Shown here: in pieces, positions 38,601 through 50,700 of the stretch | How positions within the stretch are numbered: the first letter of the stretch is position 1 | Layout of the letters: every line of letters begins with the position of its first letter | Assembly: GCA_003439945.1 (NCBI GenBank) | Contig: QVRM01000305.1 | Coordinates: forward strand, 257,001 to 321,000 | Source: Dermanyssus gallinae | Lineage: Eukaryota > Arthropoda > Arachnida > Mesostigmata > Dermanyssidae | Reading direction: 5' to 3' | Length of the DNA: 64,000 nt | Program-made: the position numbers and the translations under genes | Notes under the pieces: model-generated | Seen by the model: only the letters and a program-made list of their open reading frames with translations | Database searches by the model: none | What the model was told of the DNA's origin: nothing

Positions 38601-39834
38601 AGTACAACTTACTCACGATCGTACTTCCGCGTATATTGATAATAACAATTTATCATCATTCTGGTCCAATTTGTACAATACTCCTTGTTTGCAAGATCAG
38701 CCTATGGCGCCCCCAATAGAAACCGCGTTCCCCTGCAGATGACCAAAGAGTGCATCTGCCCCAAAAACAGTGCCGCACGTCGGTCTCTAGTAATCAATAT
38801 TGCGTTTAGTTAAACCTTTGAGGAACAAATCATTCATTTTTATTTCATTACTGATGGATACTCGGGTCTCCACAGCAATATATACAAAAAGCGTATATCC
38901 TAGGCGCAGTTCAGAATATTCACTATTACTACTACTCTTTTCCACGGTACTCGCATATTCGGCTGCTCATCCAGTCTTGACTAAGCTGTGATGCAAGCAG
39001 AATGCGGCCCTGTGGATAAGACATTAACGTCCTCCGCTAAGCATTTTACAAATGCATATACCGCTCAAAGAAAATTCGATCAACAACAAGGATTAAGCCT
39101 CTTGCCGCTCGCTGTTCTACCTTTACAGGCTGCCCCAACCTGAACCCTGTAAAACCGCCTCCAGAATGATCTTTTTTAAAAGTCTTGACCATTGTCCGTG
39201 CGGTTAATCCGCAGGGCCGGTGTGGGCCGATTAGAGCTATATTCTTGAGGTTCTTGAGGGCCGCGCCGTAAAGATATTGATAGATAGAATGGCTCCGTTT
39301 AATACTTTCATCATCATGAAGACGCTTAGTTATTATAATTACCAGTGCTTTATAATCATCGTTGCCACCAATACGCCAGTTTGTTTGCCATTGCTTCGAC
39401 TAACCAGAAGCACCGGAAGGGAAAAAAATAGCGGCCTGGCAAAATATTTAAACACTTAGTGGCATTTTTCTCGTGAGTTTTCTCGCTCATTAAGGTAGCA
39501 TGCAGCATTTGAACTGGATTTTGGTATTTGCTCATCGTACGTTTTTGCTGGGCTGGCTCGTTCATCGTGGCCAAGTAGTCGGCGAGAACCGACCGAGACA
39601 CCGTTTCATCAGTTTCGAACGGTGCTCCAAGGCAGTCACCCATCAGGGCTCCCACGAGACAACCCTGTTTTGCAGATGTAAAACATAGAGAAATAACATT
39701 GATTTTTTAAGATATAAAGGATATATATATATATCGAGAGAGAGATTTGAGCTTCCTTTAAAGATCCAAGCATCATGAACACAAACCTTAAATCGAGCAA
39801 CAGACAACGGCGTTGATGGAAGCGTGGACGACAT
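35624..39834 (-). CDS. ADPRS: ADP-ribosylhydrolase, ARH3 type, 8 core exons
   Basis: Exons on -: 39834-39787, 39664-39541, 38070-37935, 37766-37574, 37325-37138, 36829-36664, 36266-36176, 35730-35624. Phases are consistent and give 350 aa from the ATG at 39834 (human ARH3 363). ARH3 removes ADP-ribose from serine and breaks down poly(ADP-ribose) using two Mg2+ ions. Visible motifs: ARFKGCLVGALMGDCLGAPFE at the start; metal ligands in YTDDTAM (residues 64-70); FDGQGSFGNGAAMR, matching the ARH3 substrate loop; ITHSHGLAIIGAVLQA; SVPTAIYAFL; and the second metal site RLGGDTDTIASMAGAIAG (299-316). Every core residue I can check is present, so it should be active. The frame is open upstream of the ATG, and two candidate exons may extend the N-terminus. 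Poly-C lies in intron 3 at about 38158-38171. Confidence 0.93.
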
Positions 39835-40199
39835 TGCTTCACCACTGGTCAAGGTCCGACACGCTAACAAAACAACGGATTTCTGCCGTATACAGGAACT
39901 GAAGCCTGCAATGAAAGGCTGTCAATAACCGACGTTAAAACTTGGCTGCTATATGTATCTTCTCTTCTATATGTATATATATAACCATTACACACGCCAC
40001 TACGGGCTGCTCCTTCTAGTAGACATAGGGGCTAGCCCTTTGATACTTCAAGTGGGTGTGCACAAAAAAGCTCCTGTTGAAAACATACTTCGGAACGGTT
40101 TAGTATGAAATGTACATTTATATATATATATATATAAACTACTTGATGTAAACATTAAGGCAAATATCCAATTCCGGATTGTGTGTGTGTGAACAATAC

Positions 40200-41662
40200 T
40201 TTTCGCTGGAGGATGCAGCGACGATCCCGTCTTTGTGCAGAAGGAATTTCCGACGATTCAGGCTGTAACCTGTTATATTTTTAAAATAAATATTAAAAAC
40301 AATAATGAAACTCACGTATATAAACACATTATGCTAGCTTAAAAATCATCTCAAATGCGGGCATTATATATATATATATATATATATAGGCACAACAGTG
40401 GCTTGGATATAATAGACCTCAATTTATTTAATAACACAGGCGTTATATATATATATATAGAAAATATTGTGATGATTTATTAATCATTCACAATACGTTT
40501 GCACACTCGGCAGTGCTCGCCTCATATATATATATATATATATATATACACTCTCACGAAATCAGTCACCCTGTCGGCTAGTTCGAAAGAAAAGCTAAGT
40601 TAGTTCAACCGGTAACGTTGCTGGATTAAGCAAGCATTTTACGAACAACTGAGACCTTTGCCTGATTCCCTCTCTGTATTTGCTCTTTATTTTCCACGCG
40701 CAACACAAACATTGAACAAAGATGTTAATGCATTGTATTGTGAATGCATCTAGCAGCTCGGTTAGCAGCTGCTAGATGCATTAACAAACACTGACAGAGA
40801 ACACGATACAGTTATCCTGCTCGGGCGCCGCTCTGTTCGATACAGTGTTGGCTTCAACAAGTGTGAAACTCAACACTTTTTCACACAGCGCATGCTATAA
40901 AGTCACCGCAATGAGGTGAGCACTGCCGAGTGTGCAAACGTATTGTAGATGATTAATAAATCATCACAATATTTTCTATATACATGTATATAGAAAGAAA
41001 GAAAGAGAGACACCTTTAGCGAACGCATGGTGATCGCACAAACTGCGCGATAGAAATATTGGAGGTGCCGGTATGCTTCCAGAAGTTTCTCGACAGGTGT
41101 CGAGACGGCCCTACCGTGCTAGATCTCAGTTTCAGACCATCAAGACCTGATTAACTGGATGGATATGGATATACTGTTGTTGTTGTTGTTGTGGTTGTTG
41201 TCGCTGTTGTTTTTGTTGCCGTTGTAAGCGAGCACTCATCTGCCACTGCGCCACTAAAACGAGTTGAGTTCGATTGCTTTTAGTTCTCACTCCTTTGCTC
41301 ACTCCAAATTCTCTCTCGAATTATTTACGCCCATTGTTGTTACTAGTATTCACTATAGCGATCTTCTAGCTCACTCTGTAAGTAATTGTGTGACGATAGC
41401 AGCAACAACAACAACAACAACAATAACGGCGGCTCGACGCAACAATAGCAGCAGCAACAACAACAACAACAAGGAGTGGAGACAGCAACAATAACATCAA
41501 CTCTTAATCAGCACAGCAAGCAATAACTACTTTTATCAACACAGCAGCAACAATAACAACAGTAAGTAAGAATCGAGTATTCATAGAATGGTCATACGGT
41601 TACTCACGGTTTCCAAACACAAATTTCAAAATATTGACCCATCCAACGCCGCCATCATCCAT
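40200..41662 (-). CDS. Candidate 5' exons extending the ADP-ribosylhydrolase N-terminus
   Basis: Two minus-strand exons: 41662-41608 (ATG, MDDGGVGWVNILKFVFGN + 1 nt, donor GTGAGT) and 40269-40200 (RYSLNRRKFLLHKDGIVAAS.., donor GTATTG). The second joins an acceptor at 39844 that lies in frame ten bases before the core ATG. Phases fit at both junctions and would add 45 codons (395 aa in total). A stop codon lies in frame upstream of the first ATG. If the 40200 donor is skipped, the second exon ends at a TAG at 40139-40141 and the product is a 63-aa peptide. I infer an alternative N-terminus, perhaps for targeting; it could be spurious. Confidence 0.42.
40444..40993. mobile_element. Foldback/MITE-like element with 63-bp hairpin-forming inverted ends
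   Basis: Left end 40460-40522 and right end 40914-40976 are inverted copies with only a few mismatches. Each is bordered outside by TATATAG/CTATATA and TA-rich sequence. Each end contains its own internal inverted repeat (ATTGTGATGAT ... ATCATTCACAAT). The 390-base interior has no coding capacity but carries a perfect 16-bp palindrome at 40743-40782. At about 40601 it has a tRNA A-box-like word (TAGTTCAACCGGTAACG), so it might be a SINE captured between inverted ends. Solo ends occur at 6056-6118 and, partly, at 28753-28774. No target duplication can be read because the flanks are TA microsatellite. The second candidate 5' exon above lies outside it. Confidence 0.6.
40743..40782. repeat. Perfect 16-bp inverted repeat with 8-nt loop
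   Basis: AATGCATCTAGCAGCT at 40743-40758 pairs with AGCTGCTAGATGCATT at 40767-40782 around CGGTTAGC. It lies near the centre of the foldback element. Confidence 0.9.
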
Positions 41663-42311
41663 TCCCCAAACTAGAGCCGCATATCGTATACGGCGAAGCG
41701 GTTCGCGCCTGTAGCAATAAATCGCGGACTTGCTGTTTTAGCAGCAAGCAAGATACTGATTCGCGCAGCCGATTCGAATTTTGTGTCTACGCACTCACAC
41801 TTTTACTTATCGTTGAATGCGAATATGAATGGAAATATTCGAATTTAGATGCAGATGTTTTTTCCCTCGCCCATAAATTGCTTCTCTCCGGGATTTGAGC
41901 TGCTCTCGGAGCGCAACAATAGCAGACGACGACGACACGACAACTCGCGGGCCTGCTCAAAACTGAGACCAGATTATTTCGGGTCTCACAAGAATTGTTG
42001 GCGAAACAATTTAGCAGCAACCAAGCTAGATTCATCTCTCAACATGTCCGTAGGCACTCGGTGGCTCTCTTATTGAAGATGGTAGCTCACGGCGAGAGTT
42101 CCAAGCACGTCGGAGTACAGAGTAACAATTCAAAACAACCTCCTTAAAAATGTTTTTTTATTTTTATTCTAGGTTCTTTTTTGGTCTAGAAATCGAAGAA
42201 AATCAAATACTACCCTATAATTGAACAGTTTCACTCTATGTCAATGGATTCGTATCACAATAATTTATCCTAGCGCATATCTATCATTCATAACTATCAA
42301 ATAACTACAGA

Positions 42312-42343
<32 letters not shown>

Positions 42344-42362
42344 ACAACAACAACAATAACAG
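41175..42362. repeat. GTT/CAA triplet-repeat cluster
   Basis: GTT-rich run at about 41175-41225, then CAA/CAG-rich runs at about 41398-41480, 41505-41562 and 42305-42362. The first is roughly complementary to the others and could form long hairpins. The candidate first exon of the ADP-ribosylhydrolase (41608-41662) lies between runs. Confidence 0.8.
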
Positions 42363-44259
42363 TAGGCGAAACCAGTCCCATTGTAGGATTCGAACGTTGC
42401 AGTCGGGTTTCGTGACGGTCCCGGAAAAGATTGCAAAATCTTAGGAACGATACATTGGGGACAACCCTACGTCTGTGGAGCTAGTGGAACTGCCTTGTGA
42501 ATTTTCGTCGTGCCAAATCCAGTGTGTGGTGGGGCTGGTGCGGAGCGCCTAAGGAAGTTAAACACTACAGCAGCCCGACGGAGGACTCTGTCACTGCTGT
42601 CACCACACATTGCTGGACCCCTGGCACAGGTAAGTCATACACACAGCGTCTGCGATCTTGCAGGCACGGAATTGCTTCCGCATTGCTTCGCAGGATACAA
42701 ATGTGCAACGGCGAGAACCGCAACCTACGCCCTACCAAGATATATGCATATATATATCTATCAAGCAAGGATTTAAATTAGCGATCGAATACAGATACGG
42801 CGGGCGCCGGTGTATTCCGCGATTTCGAACTGATGCGAACGATGGTACAGTTGCGACGCATCGCCGCGTAACGACAATTCGAATACTCTGTGGTGTCACG
42901 TTAGTCAGCTCCACTAACGCGTTAATATCTTCATAGACAATCATAACGTCTTAATATCGTGTCATATAACGTCAACAAGCAGGTCAAATGCAGAGAAAAG
43001 TCCGCCGGCGGATTGGACCAACAACAACAGGAAGAGAATGCTTTGTTCGCCAGGGGGAGGTTGGTCATGGAGGCAGGCCCGTTTGCTATATCTGCTGATA
43101 ACGGCCTTTCACGATTCATAATAACTCGTGAATGATAACTCTATACCCCGCAGGGAACACAGAGCGGTCGCCTTACGGTGCAGAACGGCGAGAAGAATTC
43201 CCTACTCGTGGAAGTAAATAATGCTAAAAGGCAGCAGCTGAAAGTAATTAGAAAAAATGCTCATAGGCTCATTTTTCCTCCTAATTATTTTCAGCAGATG
43301 AGAAAATTTGAGGAAACGAAATAAACTCACAAGAAAGTAGTCGACGCCTTGAGGGAAGAGAACCGTAAGCTTCTGGTGGAAATGGAGGAAATAAGGCTAA
43401 AGAGATGGGCAGGTTCCACAGGCAATGAAGGCGTGGTTTCGCTGCCAACCTAACCAGCTATATAATGCTAATGTTACGATAGAGGCGTGATGACGATAGA
43501 GCTGGACAAGGTGAGAATCATTAATGTCCGGTACGGCTTATGATTGTCACGGGAGAAGTCACGGGTACAATACAGTGTGACGTGGGGAAACCTGTCAACC
43601 AGCTTCAACGGATTAAAAGCAGAGGCGGCCAAGAGAGTAGGAGAGGTAATCTATTGACACGCCCAAGAAACAGGAACCAGTAGAGTACTACTAATACGTA
43701 CGGTTGTTATCGCTACACGCCACCCAAAATAGAATGGCATTCTACGGGAACGGGGGGAACGGGAGAATGTAAGGGAAATCATAGAGACGTGTTATACGAC
43801 TAGCCGAGAAGACCAATACCAAGACCAGGTCGAAACCTTCTCGCATAGATTGTTCGTAAGATCAACCTGAGGCTCGCGATAACGACATGCAAAAGCGGCA
43901 GGAAGAGATGGACGAGAACAGAAAATCCAGGAAAAGTAGCTTTCAGGACCGATCAGCAACTGCGGCTATCATCCTAAAGAAACGCGACAAGGCAACATGT
44001 ACAGAGTTGTGGTCAACAAGTGGCGAAAACATAAAAGCGGGATCGTAAGGCTGCCGATCACAGGGTGCGCGGACATTTGCGGAAGCGCTCTGCAAACAGA
44101 CGGCCCTTGACGTGCGTAATACCTACGAGAAGATGGTAATTGTCAGCTGACGGCTGGAGGATATGTCTGAAAAAGAAATAGGAGAGGCGGTCACTTCACT
44201 TTGGGAGAAGATGAATACTTCACCATGGATAAGCCTTGAAGAGGATATACGGGGTCAAT
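42363..44259. other. Intergenic region with no supported gene
   Basis: A strong donor-like sequence CACAG|GTAAGT occurs at 42625-42635 on +, which might end a non-coding first exon, but nothing links it to a gene. From about 42980 the + strand has degenerate frames that may be the 5' part of the R1-like remnant downstream. Confidence 0.4.
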
Positions 44260-44985
44260 GACATGAATGATCAACGTCGGAGAGACGTCGCACGCCAGCT
44301 GTTAGCCATCGGACGTATCCATCTGGGTTGGATACGAGGGGGAGTCACGATTCTTTGCTGTCCACGCTGCCAAAGAATCGGGCACATTGCACACGTGTCC
44401 CAAAGCCCATACATGACCCACATCGCCCTGGGAGATGAGACGAATATGAAGGTTGATATAGATAGATGAAAAACGATTTCGGAAGGTTCCCAACGAGAAG
44501 AGGCGAAACCGGGCTGTAACAGCGCTCAACAACAATAATGAACAACGGTAGTATTAAGGCACTGCAGTACCGTTGAAGTGCAACAGAAGCATGCTAGACA
44601 TATCCCGAACGGGCAACAAGGGAGGAACCTCATTCCGAACATCCGCCGATGGATGAATCGTCCTGGGGGTCGTCTCACATACCGCCTGGCCTAGGTCTTC
44701 ACGGGTCACGGCGATTTCCAGGTGAATTTAAATCGGATAGGGAAGGCTGAGACAACGCAGTGCTTGTACTGTGACGAAGTGGACTCTCCGGAACATGCAG
44801 TCTTGCGATGCACCGCATGGACTAAGACCAGACGAGGCATGTTTAGAAAGGCATACGCTGGGAGAGCTAGTCACGTACATGCTCACGTCGGTCAAAAACT
44901 GGGACGCGGCTGCAAAGCCAATTTAACGTATTATGAAAGCAAAGCAAGAAGCAGGAAGAAGGAAAATGGTGGAAAGCGTCCGAGC
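44260..44985 (+). pseudogene. R1-clade non-LTR remnant: gag end joined to RT C-terminus
   Basis: At 44296-44420 the frame reads ARQLLAIGRIHLGWIRGG then CCPRCQRIGHIAHVS. This is the R1 gag pattern of a GRIRxGW motif followed by CCHC zinc knuckles, with one ligand changed. At 44722-44870 it reads NLNRIGKAETTQCLYCDE..SPEHAVLRCTAW, the conserved Cys/His module at the end of R1 ORF2. Endonuclease and RT domains that should lie between are absent. This is an internally deleted, mutated relic. Its left boundary is unclear and may reach about 42980. Confidence 0.6.
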
Positions 44986-45081
44986 AGTTGTTGCCAAGGC
45001 GCGACTCGACAAGCAGGACCTAACGATTTAAAACTTCGTAGACTTCCCCGCTGCCTGTGTGTAGTTACTCTTCTGCGTTGA

Positions 45082-46532
45082 GGATCCCGCAGGTTGGAGG
45101 GTCATCTTAAGGAGGATACATATATGTAGGCACTGCCGTCTAAAAATGTAGGGTTTGAGTGGGTGTTGCCTTAATCCTTCGACTCGACTCTTTCAGGTCC
45201 TGTTGTCTGTAGTTGCGACCAAAGGGTTGATAGAAACCACGGGCATAAGAAAAGACACCAGTGTCATACCAAATGCACGGATGGAAGAACATAAGATAAA
45301 GCAGGGTTGCGGAGACGCCTCGTCTTTCTCATGAGTTCATATTGAGGAAGTTAGTAAGACGTGTGTTTGACCGCCATTTGAATAACGTATTTGAAACTAG
45401 TATTGTTCGATGGTTGTTATCGTAGACGGAACACAAACGGATACTGCAAAGCAGCATCCACTAACTATAACCACGACAACAATCTAAATATTTTGTGTCA
45501 GATTCTCCTCAGTATTTCTGCGTGTGCATGACCCCCGGAACTCAGGCATTTTAGGCAAGCACTTCAGAGGACTATAAAATCTTTTTTTTTATATTTATCT
45601 ATATATGAGTTAGTTCAAGAAGGTGAATTATTGTGTTATCCGGTCGTTTAGAAGTGATGACTTTCGTCGAAGTTAGTCCGTTGATTGGTTCTACTTAGAT
45701 AGAAGGCAGGCTTAAGAAAAGTTCAGAATAAAATAATTTTAAACGTCTTTAAGAGGACAACTTTCGGCAAGTAGTGAATTGGGACGACCACTACCAACGT
45801 ATCGTTGTAATGAAAATTCAGTTGTCTCTCTGCCTTCTCCTCTCGTCGTTGTCGCGGTTGTGGTTTTTGCGGACCGGCGTAAAGGCGATGGTTCTGGTGT
45901 CGGATTTTCGTTTCACTGAATATATTGAACATATAAAGTATGGGTAAAATATTTTTCTAGTATAAAACAGTAGGGCAAGAGTGGACACCTATTTTTGGTA
46001 CAAATATAATCGCTACGAACATCTGGGCAAGGGGTGTTACCAAAAACAGAAGCCCCTGGTACGCAATGTTACAGGCTAGCCTAGCCTGGGTATCTGCCTG
46101 TGATACCCAGGCTATTTCAAGGCGTTTCCCAGTGCAACGATATGAGACGGATCCAGGGGACTAGTGCGCTAGTCATGGTTCACAAGGGCTGCTGGGGAAA
46201 CCCTAGATATCTTAACATGTCCGGCCCTCGGTGAATTGAAGATATACATCAGGTGAAGTTCCAGGCTTGTAGGGGACGGATGATGGTCTAGAATTAAAAA
46301 GAACTTCTTTAAAAAAAATTAATTCTAGGGCGAGTGACAATAAACTTCACAGAGGGACGAAAAACCTGTGAAACTTGGAAAGGCCTGTCGTTCAGACGTC
46401 GGGAATTTCTACATTGACCTGCATGCATCTGAGAGCTGTTGGCATCTGTCTGAGCTTGATGTTGGTTGTTTTGTTTCTGTTGAAGGCAGTTGACCCGAGT
46501 TGAGACGATCGATACACACGGTTTGATACAGG
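45082..46532. other. Region upstream of dynactin subunit 3
   Basis: No gene recognised. It contains the perfect 13-bp hairpin at 46082-46114 and presumably the dynactin promoter and 5' UTR. Confidence 0.5.
46082..46114. repeat. Perfect 13-bp hairpin with 7-nt loop
   Basis: TAGCCTGGGTATC (46082-46094) pairs with GATACCCAGGCTA (46102-46114) around TGCCTGT. It is not followed by a T-run, so it is not a Pol III-type signal. Confidence 0.85.
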
Positions 46533-47354
46533 ATGGATGCCGGTATTCTTGAGCGGCTAGAGGCGCGAGTTCGTTCGCTTGAGCAGAGGGTCAAAAGCGA
46601 TCTGCCCGACGACGACCAGAACATTCAACAGCGAATAGCTATCATTGAGAGCAAACTCAACGCCGCCGTCGAAGGTAAGACGTGAAATAAAAGTATGTAT
46701 CCCAATAACGGTCCATAGAATGTTGCGTTTTGTAGCGTCTAACGAACGAATTGTCGATTTCGGTGCCAACCAGATAGGGACACGCTGGGCATTCTGGAAC
46801 GGACGGATGCGCTCGACACCCTCCTGGAGCCGAGTCTTGAACGGAGCATTGGGCTAGACAACTCGGCAAAGCTCGCTCTTGTCGAGGCCAATGCCGATCG
46901 AGTTCAGGAGGCTGCTGACATCCTCGAGAAGATCGAGTCGATGAAGAGTGTTCTGGAGAGCGCTCACATCAAATGTACGTTGTTGAGATTATTTACAGAC
47001 TTGCACTGGCTGGTATATACATATATATATATAGAAAACTTCAAGTGAACCCGTGATTTCAAGTGTTTCCTTATTTGTTTTTCCGATCACCATTGATAAC
47101 GTTCGGCAGCGGCTCCGATGCATTCAGCTAAGCTAGCTGCCGTCGGCAGTACCCAGGCCGAGCAAATGGAGCTTGTTTCGGCGCTCACCTCGCGGATGAT
47201 GCAAACGTTTGAGACTTACAATCGGATCATGGCCGACATCGATCGCAAATTTTCCATTTGGGACCAGCGACTCACAGCCGCCGAGAACCGGGTCAAGGCC
47301 CACACAAAGGCGACACAGCAGCAGGAGCAGCAGCCATCTCAGGACACCTCTTGA
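46533..47354 (+). CDS. DCTN3: Dynactin subunit 3 (p24), 3 exons
   Basis: Exons 46533-46674, 46774-46974 and 47110-47354 join in consistent phase to 195 aa (human 186). p24 is the small shoulder subunit of dynactin, the cofactor that lets cytoplasmic dynein carry cargo on microtubules. The protein is almost wholly helical and coiled-coil. It starts MDAGILERLEARVRSLEQRV, like the family's LQRLQARVEELERWV. The middle has LEPSLERSIGLDNSAKLALVEAN, and the third quarter has LESAHIKSAPMHSAKLAAV, which matches the family's LDSAHIKAVPEH block. The end has FSIWDQRLTAAENRVK and a Gln/Glu-rich tail. Introns are short (99 and 135 bases), unlike those of the neighbouring genes. AATAAA lies at 47775. Confidence 0.88.
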
Positions 47355-47774
47355 GCAAACGGCCATCGTCGCGTTGCGCAAGCCGGTGCGCAGACACGCA
47401 TCGTGTCGGACGCGTCCGTCACCGACACCGAGTCGATATATCGCGGTATAAAGTTCTGATGTTCCACCGCATCCATGCAAGCCGTGCTCGGCGGCACCAC
47501 GCCGCCAGCCAGTTCTGGCACTCACACTTGACTTCTGCACTTGACGAGTCACACACAGCCACATAGACCTGACTCGTGGCAATGGTGGCCGCCGGAGCTC
47601 ATCAAAAGCCCACAGAAGTGCTTCGAGTGCATTTTCACCTTAACTCGCCGTTTGCTGTGAGCAACGGTGCGAGTGACTAAAGGCATAGCAAGCTAGTGCG
47701 GATTACCAAAAGCAGGTGTTTTTTCGTAATCGTGCATATATGAGTGAATATATATGATGTTGTATATACGTTGC

Positions 47775-47780
47775 AATAAA
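47775..47780 (+). terminator. Candidate poly(A) signal of dynactin subunit 3
   Basis: AATAAA, partly repeated as AATAAATAAA, about 420 bases after the stop codon. Confidence 0.45.
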
Positions 47781-50700
47781 TAAATCGATTTTTTATACAT
47801 ATATTTTATACTTACACGGTGTACTATACTCTGGATCCAAAAATCCAGATCGTTTCTGGATCGAATCGATAGAGGACTTAGCAAGCCAGCCCTGAGTTGA
47901 GTCCAAGTTGAGCGTTTTAAAGAAAGATGAGCCTTTGAAAGGTGAAAACTGAATGAAGGCTCTAGGCTAAGCTTTGTTTTTTAATGAGTTTAGTTATTTA
48001 TGATACAAGTATAACGCCTCGGCTGTCTTCATAAGCTTATAAAAGAGATCACTGCAAAAGGCAACTGCAGTAACAATGCTGCTCGGAAAGCTCAAAGATT
48101 TGCAGTCATTTGGACGTGGACATGAACACATCTTGAATGAAAATCGTTTTGATTGTTCGTAACTGCATTTCACCTTTCCTAAAGTTTCACCTTTCCTAAA
48201 ATTTCGCAACTGCATTTCACCTTCCCTAAAATTTCGTAAATGTATTTCACCATTCCCTAAAGTCTTGTAAATGCATTTCACCATTCCCTAAAGTTTTGTG
48301 TTTCCATATTTATATAATACGCATTCGACTTGAACTGGACGGAGCCTTGAACTGGACGGAGCATGAACTCTAGTTAGGACTTCACATGGAAAACCGTTTT
48401 TAAACGGAGACACTACACGCACACTGAAACTTCAAAGAAGAAAAAATATGTTTGCAATCAGTAACTATACAGAAGGCTCTGTTTTCCTCTTGGATATATA
48501 TATATATATATACAATATATATATATATATATATATATTGACTAAAACATGTAAACACAATTTTACTTGTTTTAGTCGATGTTTTGATCGTAATTTGTAA
48601 GTTGAAAATACAGTTGCGCGGATTTTTACTGTTATATATTACGAACATTCGACTGATACTTGGTAAATAAACAACACGTATTTTCGGATGTGTTTATGCT
48701 TGGTTTCTTGAGTAAATTGCTTTAGTTGATCAAAACACTAGGTCACCGATACAACTATTTAAAATACGATTTTTTAAGCATATGTATATACGGCGCGCCT
48801 TCCAAGTTTTTGTAGTGTTGTTCCATTGTCAGAGGCACAATCTACTGGCCTAATAACAAAATAATTAGTAAGGAGTATCGACGAATGGCAGACTTCCAAA
48901 TTAAACGTCCGCCAAGCTATCAATTATTTTATTCTTATAAGCGTTCATGAGGTTCCAAACTCTGTACACTAACTAAATGTGTATATAGGAACGATTTTAA
49001 ATTTCTAGTCGATTAGGTACATGAAGGTGGGGGGAGATAAGATTGGATTAGGGGATAGATACTAACGTAGTGCTAAAAACGAACACATGGGCCGCTATAA
49101 ATCTTGTAAAGCACGTTTACATTAGCAACAATAAATACAAAGAGCTTTTTCTTAACTCCTTTATCCTCCCGTTCGAATATGCATTTTGTTTTTGTTTGCA
49201 AGTACTGGCAACCCTTGTCAATAGTTTCTATTGGAACGCTTTTTGTCGCGTAATGTTATGTTTCTGGTAACGTATTATGACGTGTTTTTATTGGAGGATT
49301 GGAAAACTTAATTGCTGTAGTCGGTCCTTCTTGCAAATGTTTTAATCCTTAAATTTTTCTCTTTTTTTTACATTAATTGAGCTCTTCTTAGCATTTGAAG
49401 ACGAATGATTCCGCGGGTTAGTCTTCCGTAGACGAATGTATAAACAGTCAGTTTTTCTTAGGAAGTTGTAATAGTAATAATAATAATAATTTATGTAGTC
49501 ATTTGGCGTCAGAAGCTGAGAGATTTGTGGTAAATGTTATTGCTTGGTATGCTCGAGTTAAAGTTCCCGTACAAGTCAGTCTAAGACTTCTCCTTTCTTA
49601 CTAGCAAGTTGAGCAACTTTTTATTGTAGCGTTATGGCGACGAAGAAGGACTGAGATTCGCTGTCACGGATAAGAGGGAAGCTCCGCCGACCGCCACGCG
49701 TAAGACATTAGCCGGATGCCGAAATCAGTTACAACGAGATTTACGTTAGCCCGTAGTTATGTTGTCTCCTCTGCTCTAGTCCCCTGGGCTTGGCTTGGCT
49801 GCAAAATATGACTTATTCGTATCATTTTTGTCATCACTAAAATGTTGTGCTAATTAAATAATGATTTCATTTTATTAATTATATGCGAGACAGAGTTGTT
49901 GCGTCGGGTATCTTCTTTATGGTGATCTACCGTGCTCGTTTTTAGTCTAGTAGCTCTTTACATTTTCATTATAATTTCCTACGGCAACGTTTTTATAAAA
50001 TCCTAAGTAGAAGCATGGAAATGACGACAGAAAGTCGTGTACCCAGAGCGGGATAGGTCATCCAAACCCAACAGCGAGGCGCGTAGATATTGCCAAAATG
50101 TGTAATGAAAAATACACTCCGTAGGAGCATCCTAGCGAGCTTTTCGTGCAATTTACGGTCTACATAACCGGCCTTATGAGAAAAGGACAGGTTTAATACG
50201 TGATGTGCCAAGCTGTGGAATACCACAGAGCGCTGGTTCGGCTGAAAATGTTGCCGTTGTGGCCGTCAGTATGCAACCATGCCCGGAAGCATAGTAAATT
50301 TTGGGGTCGGCGTTTAGCGATGTATCTATATATAAGATTCAGCCTACGCCAATCCTACATACATACCATCAACTCCTTCTTTTCTGGTTGGAAGTGTGAA
50401 CGAACAAAATTTCTGCATCTGGATCTATGGTCCAAAAGAATAATTAGACCCATTTTTTTTCAATCCACGGTGAACGGAGAGCGTTATTGTAGCATGATCC
50501 TTAATTGTCCTTGACCGAACCGAGGCGAGTTAATTACTAACCCTTATTTTAGCATTTCAGATCCTAAAACACACATATTATATCAAATGTTACTTCGCAA
50601 AAGCGCACATTGGGTTTGCCAAAGAACGCATCGGTGAACGTTACCACATACTCAACCGTTCGTTTATTGAAACATCGTCACTGAGGTCAAGTGTCAACGA

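Noticed and set aside
42510..42781. Open frames around a strong GTAAGT donor
   Set aside because: The donor is good, but neither frame shows a family and no matching downstream exon was found.
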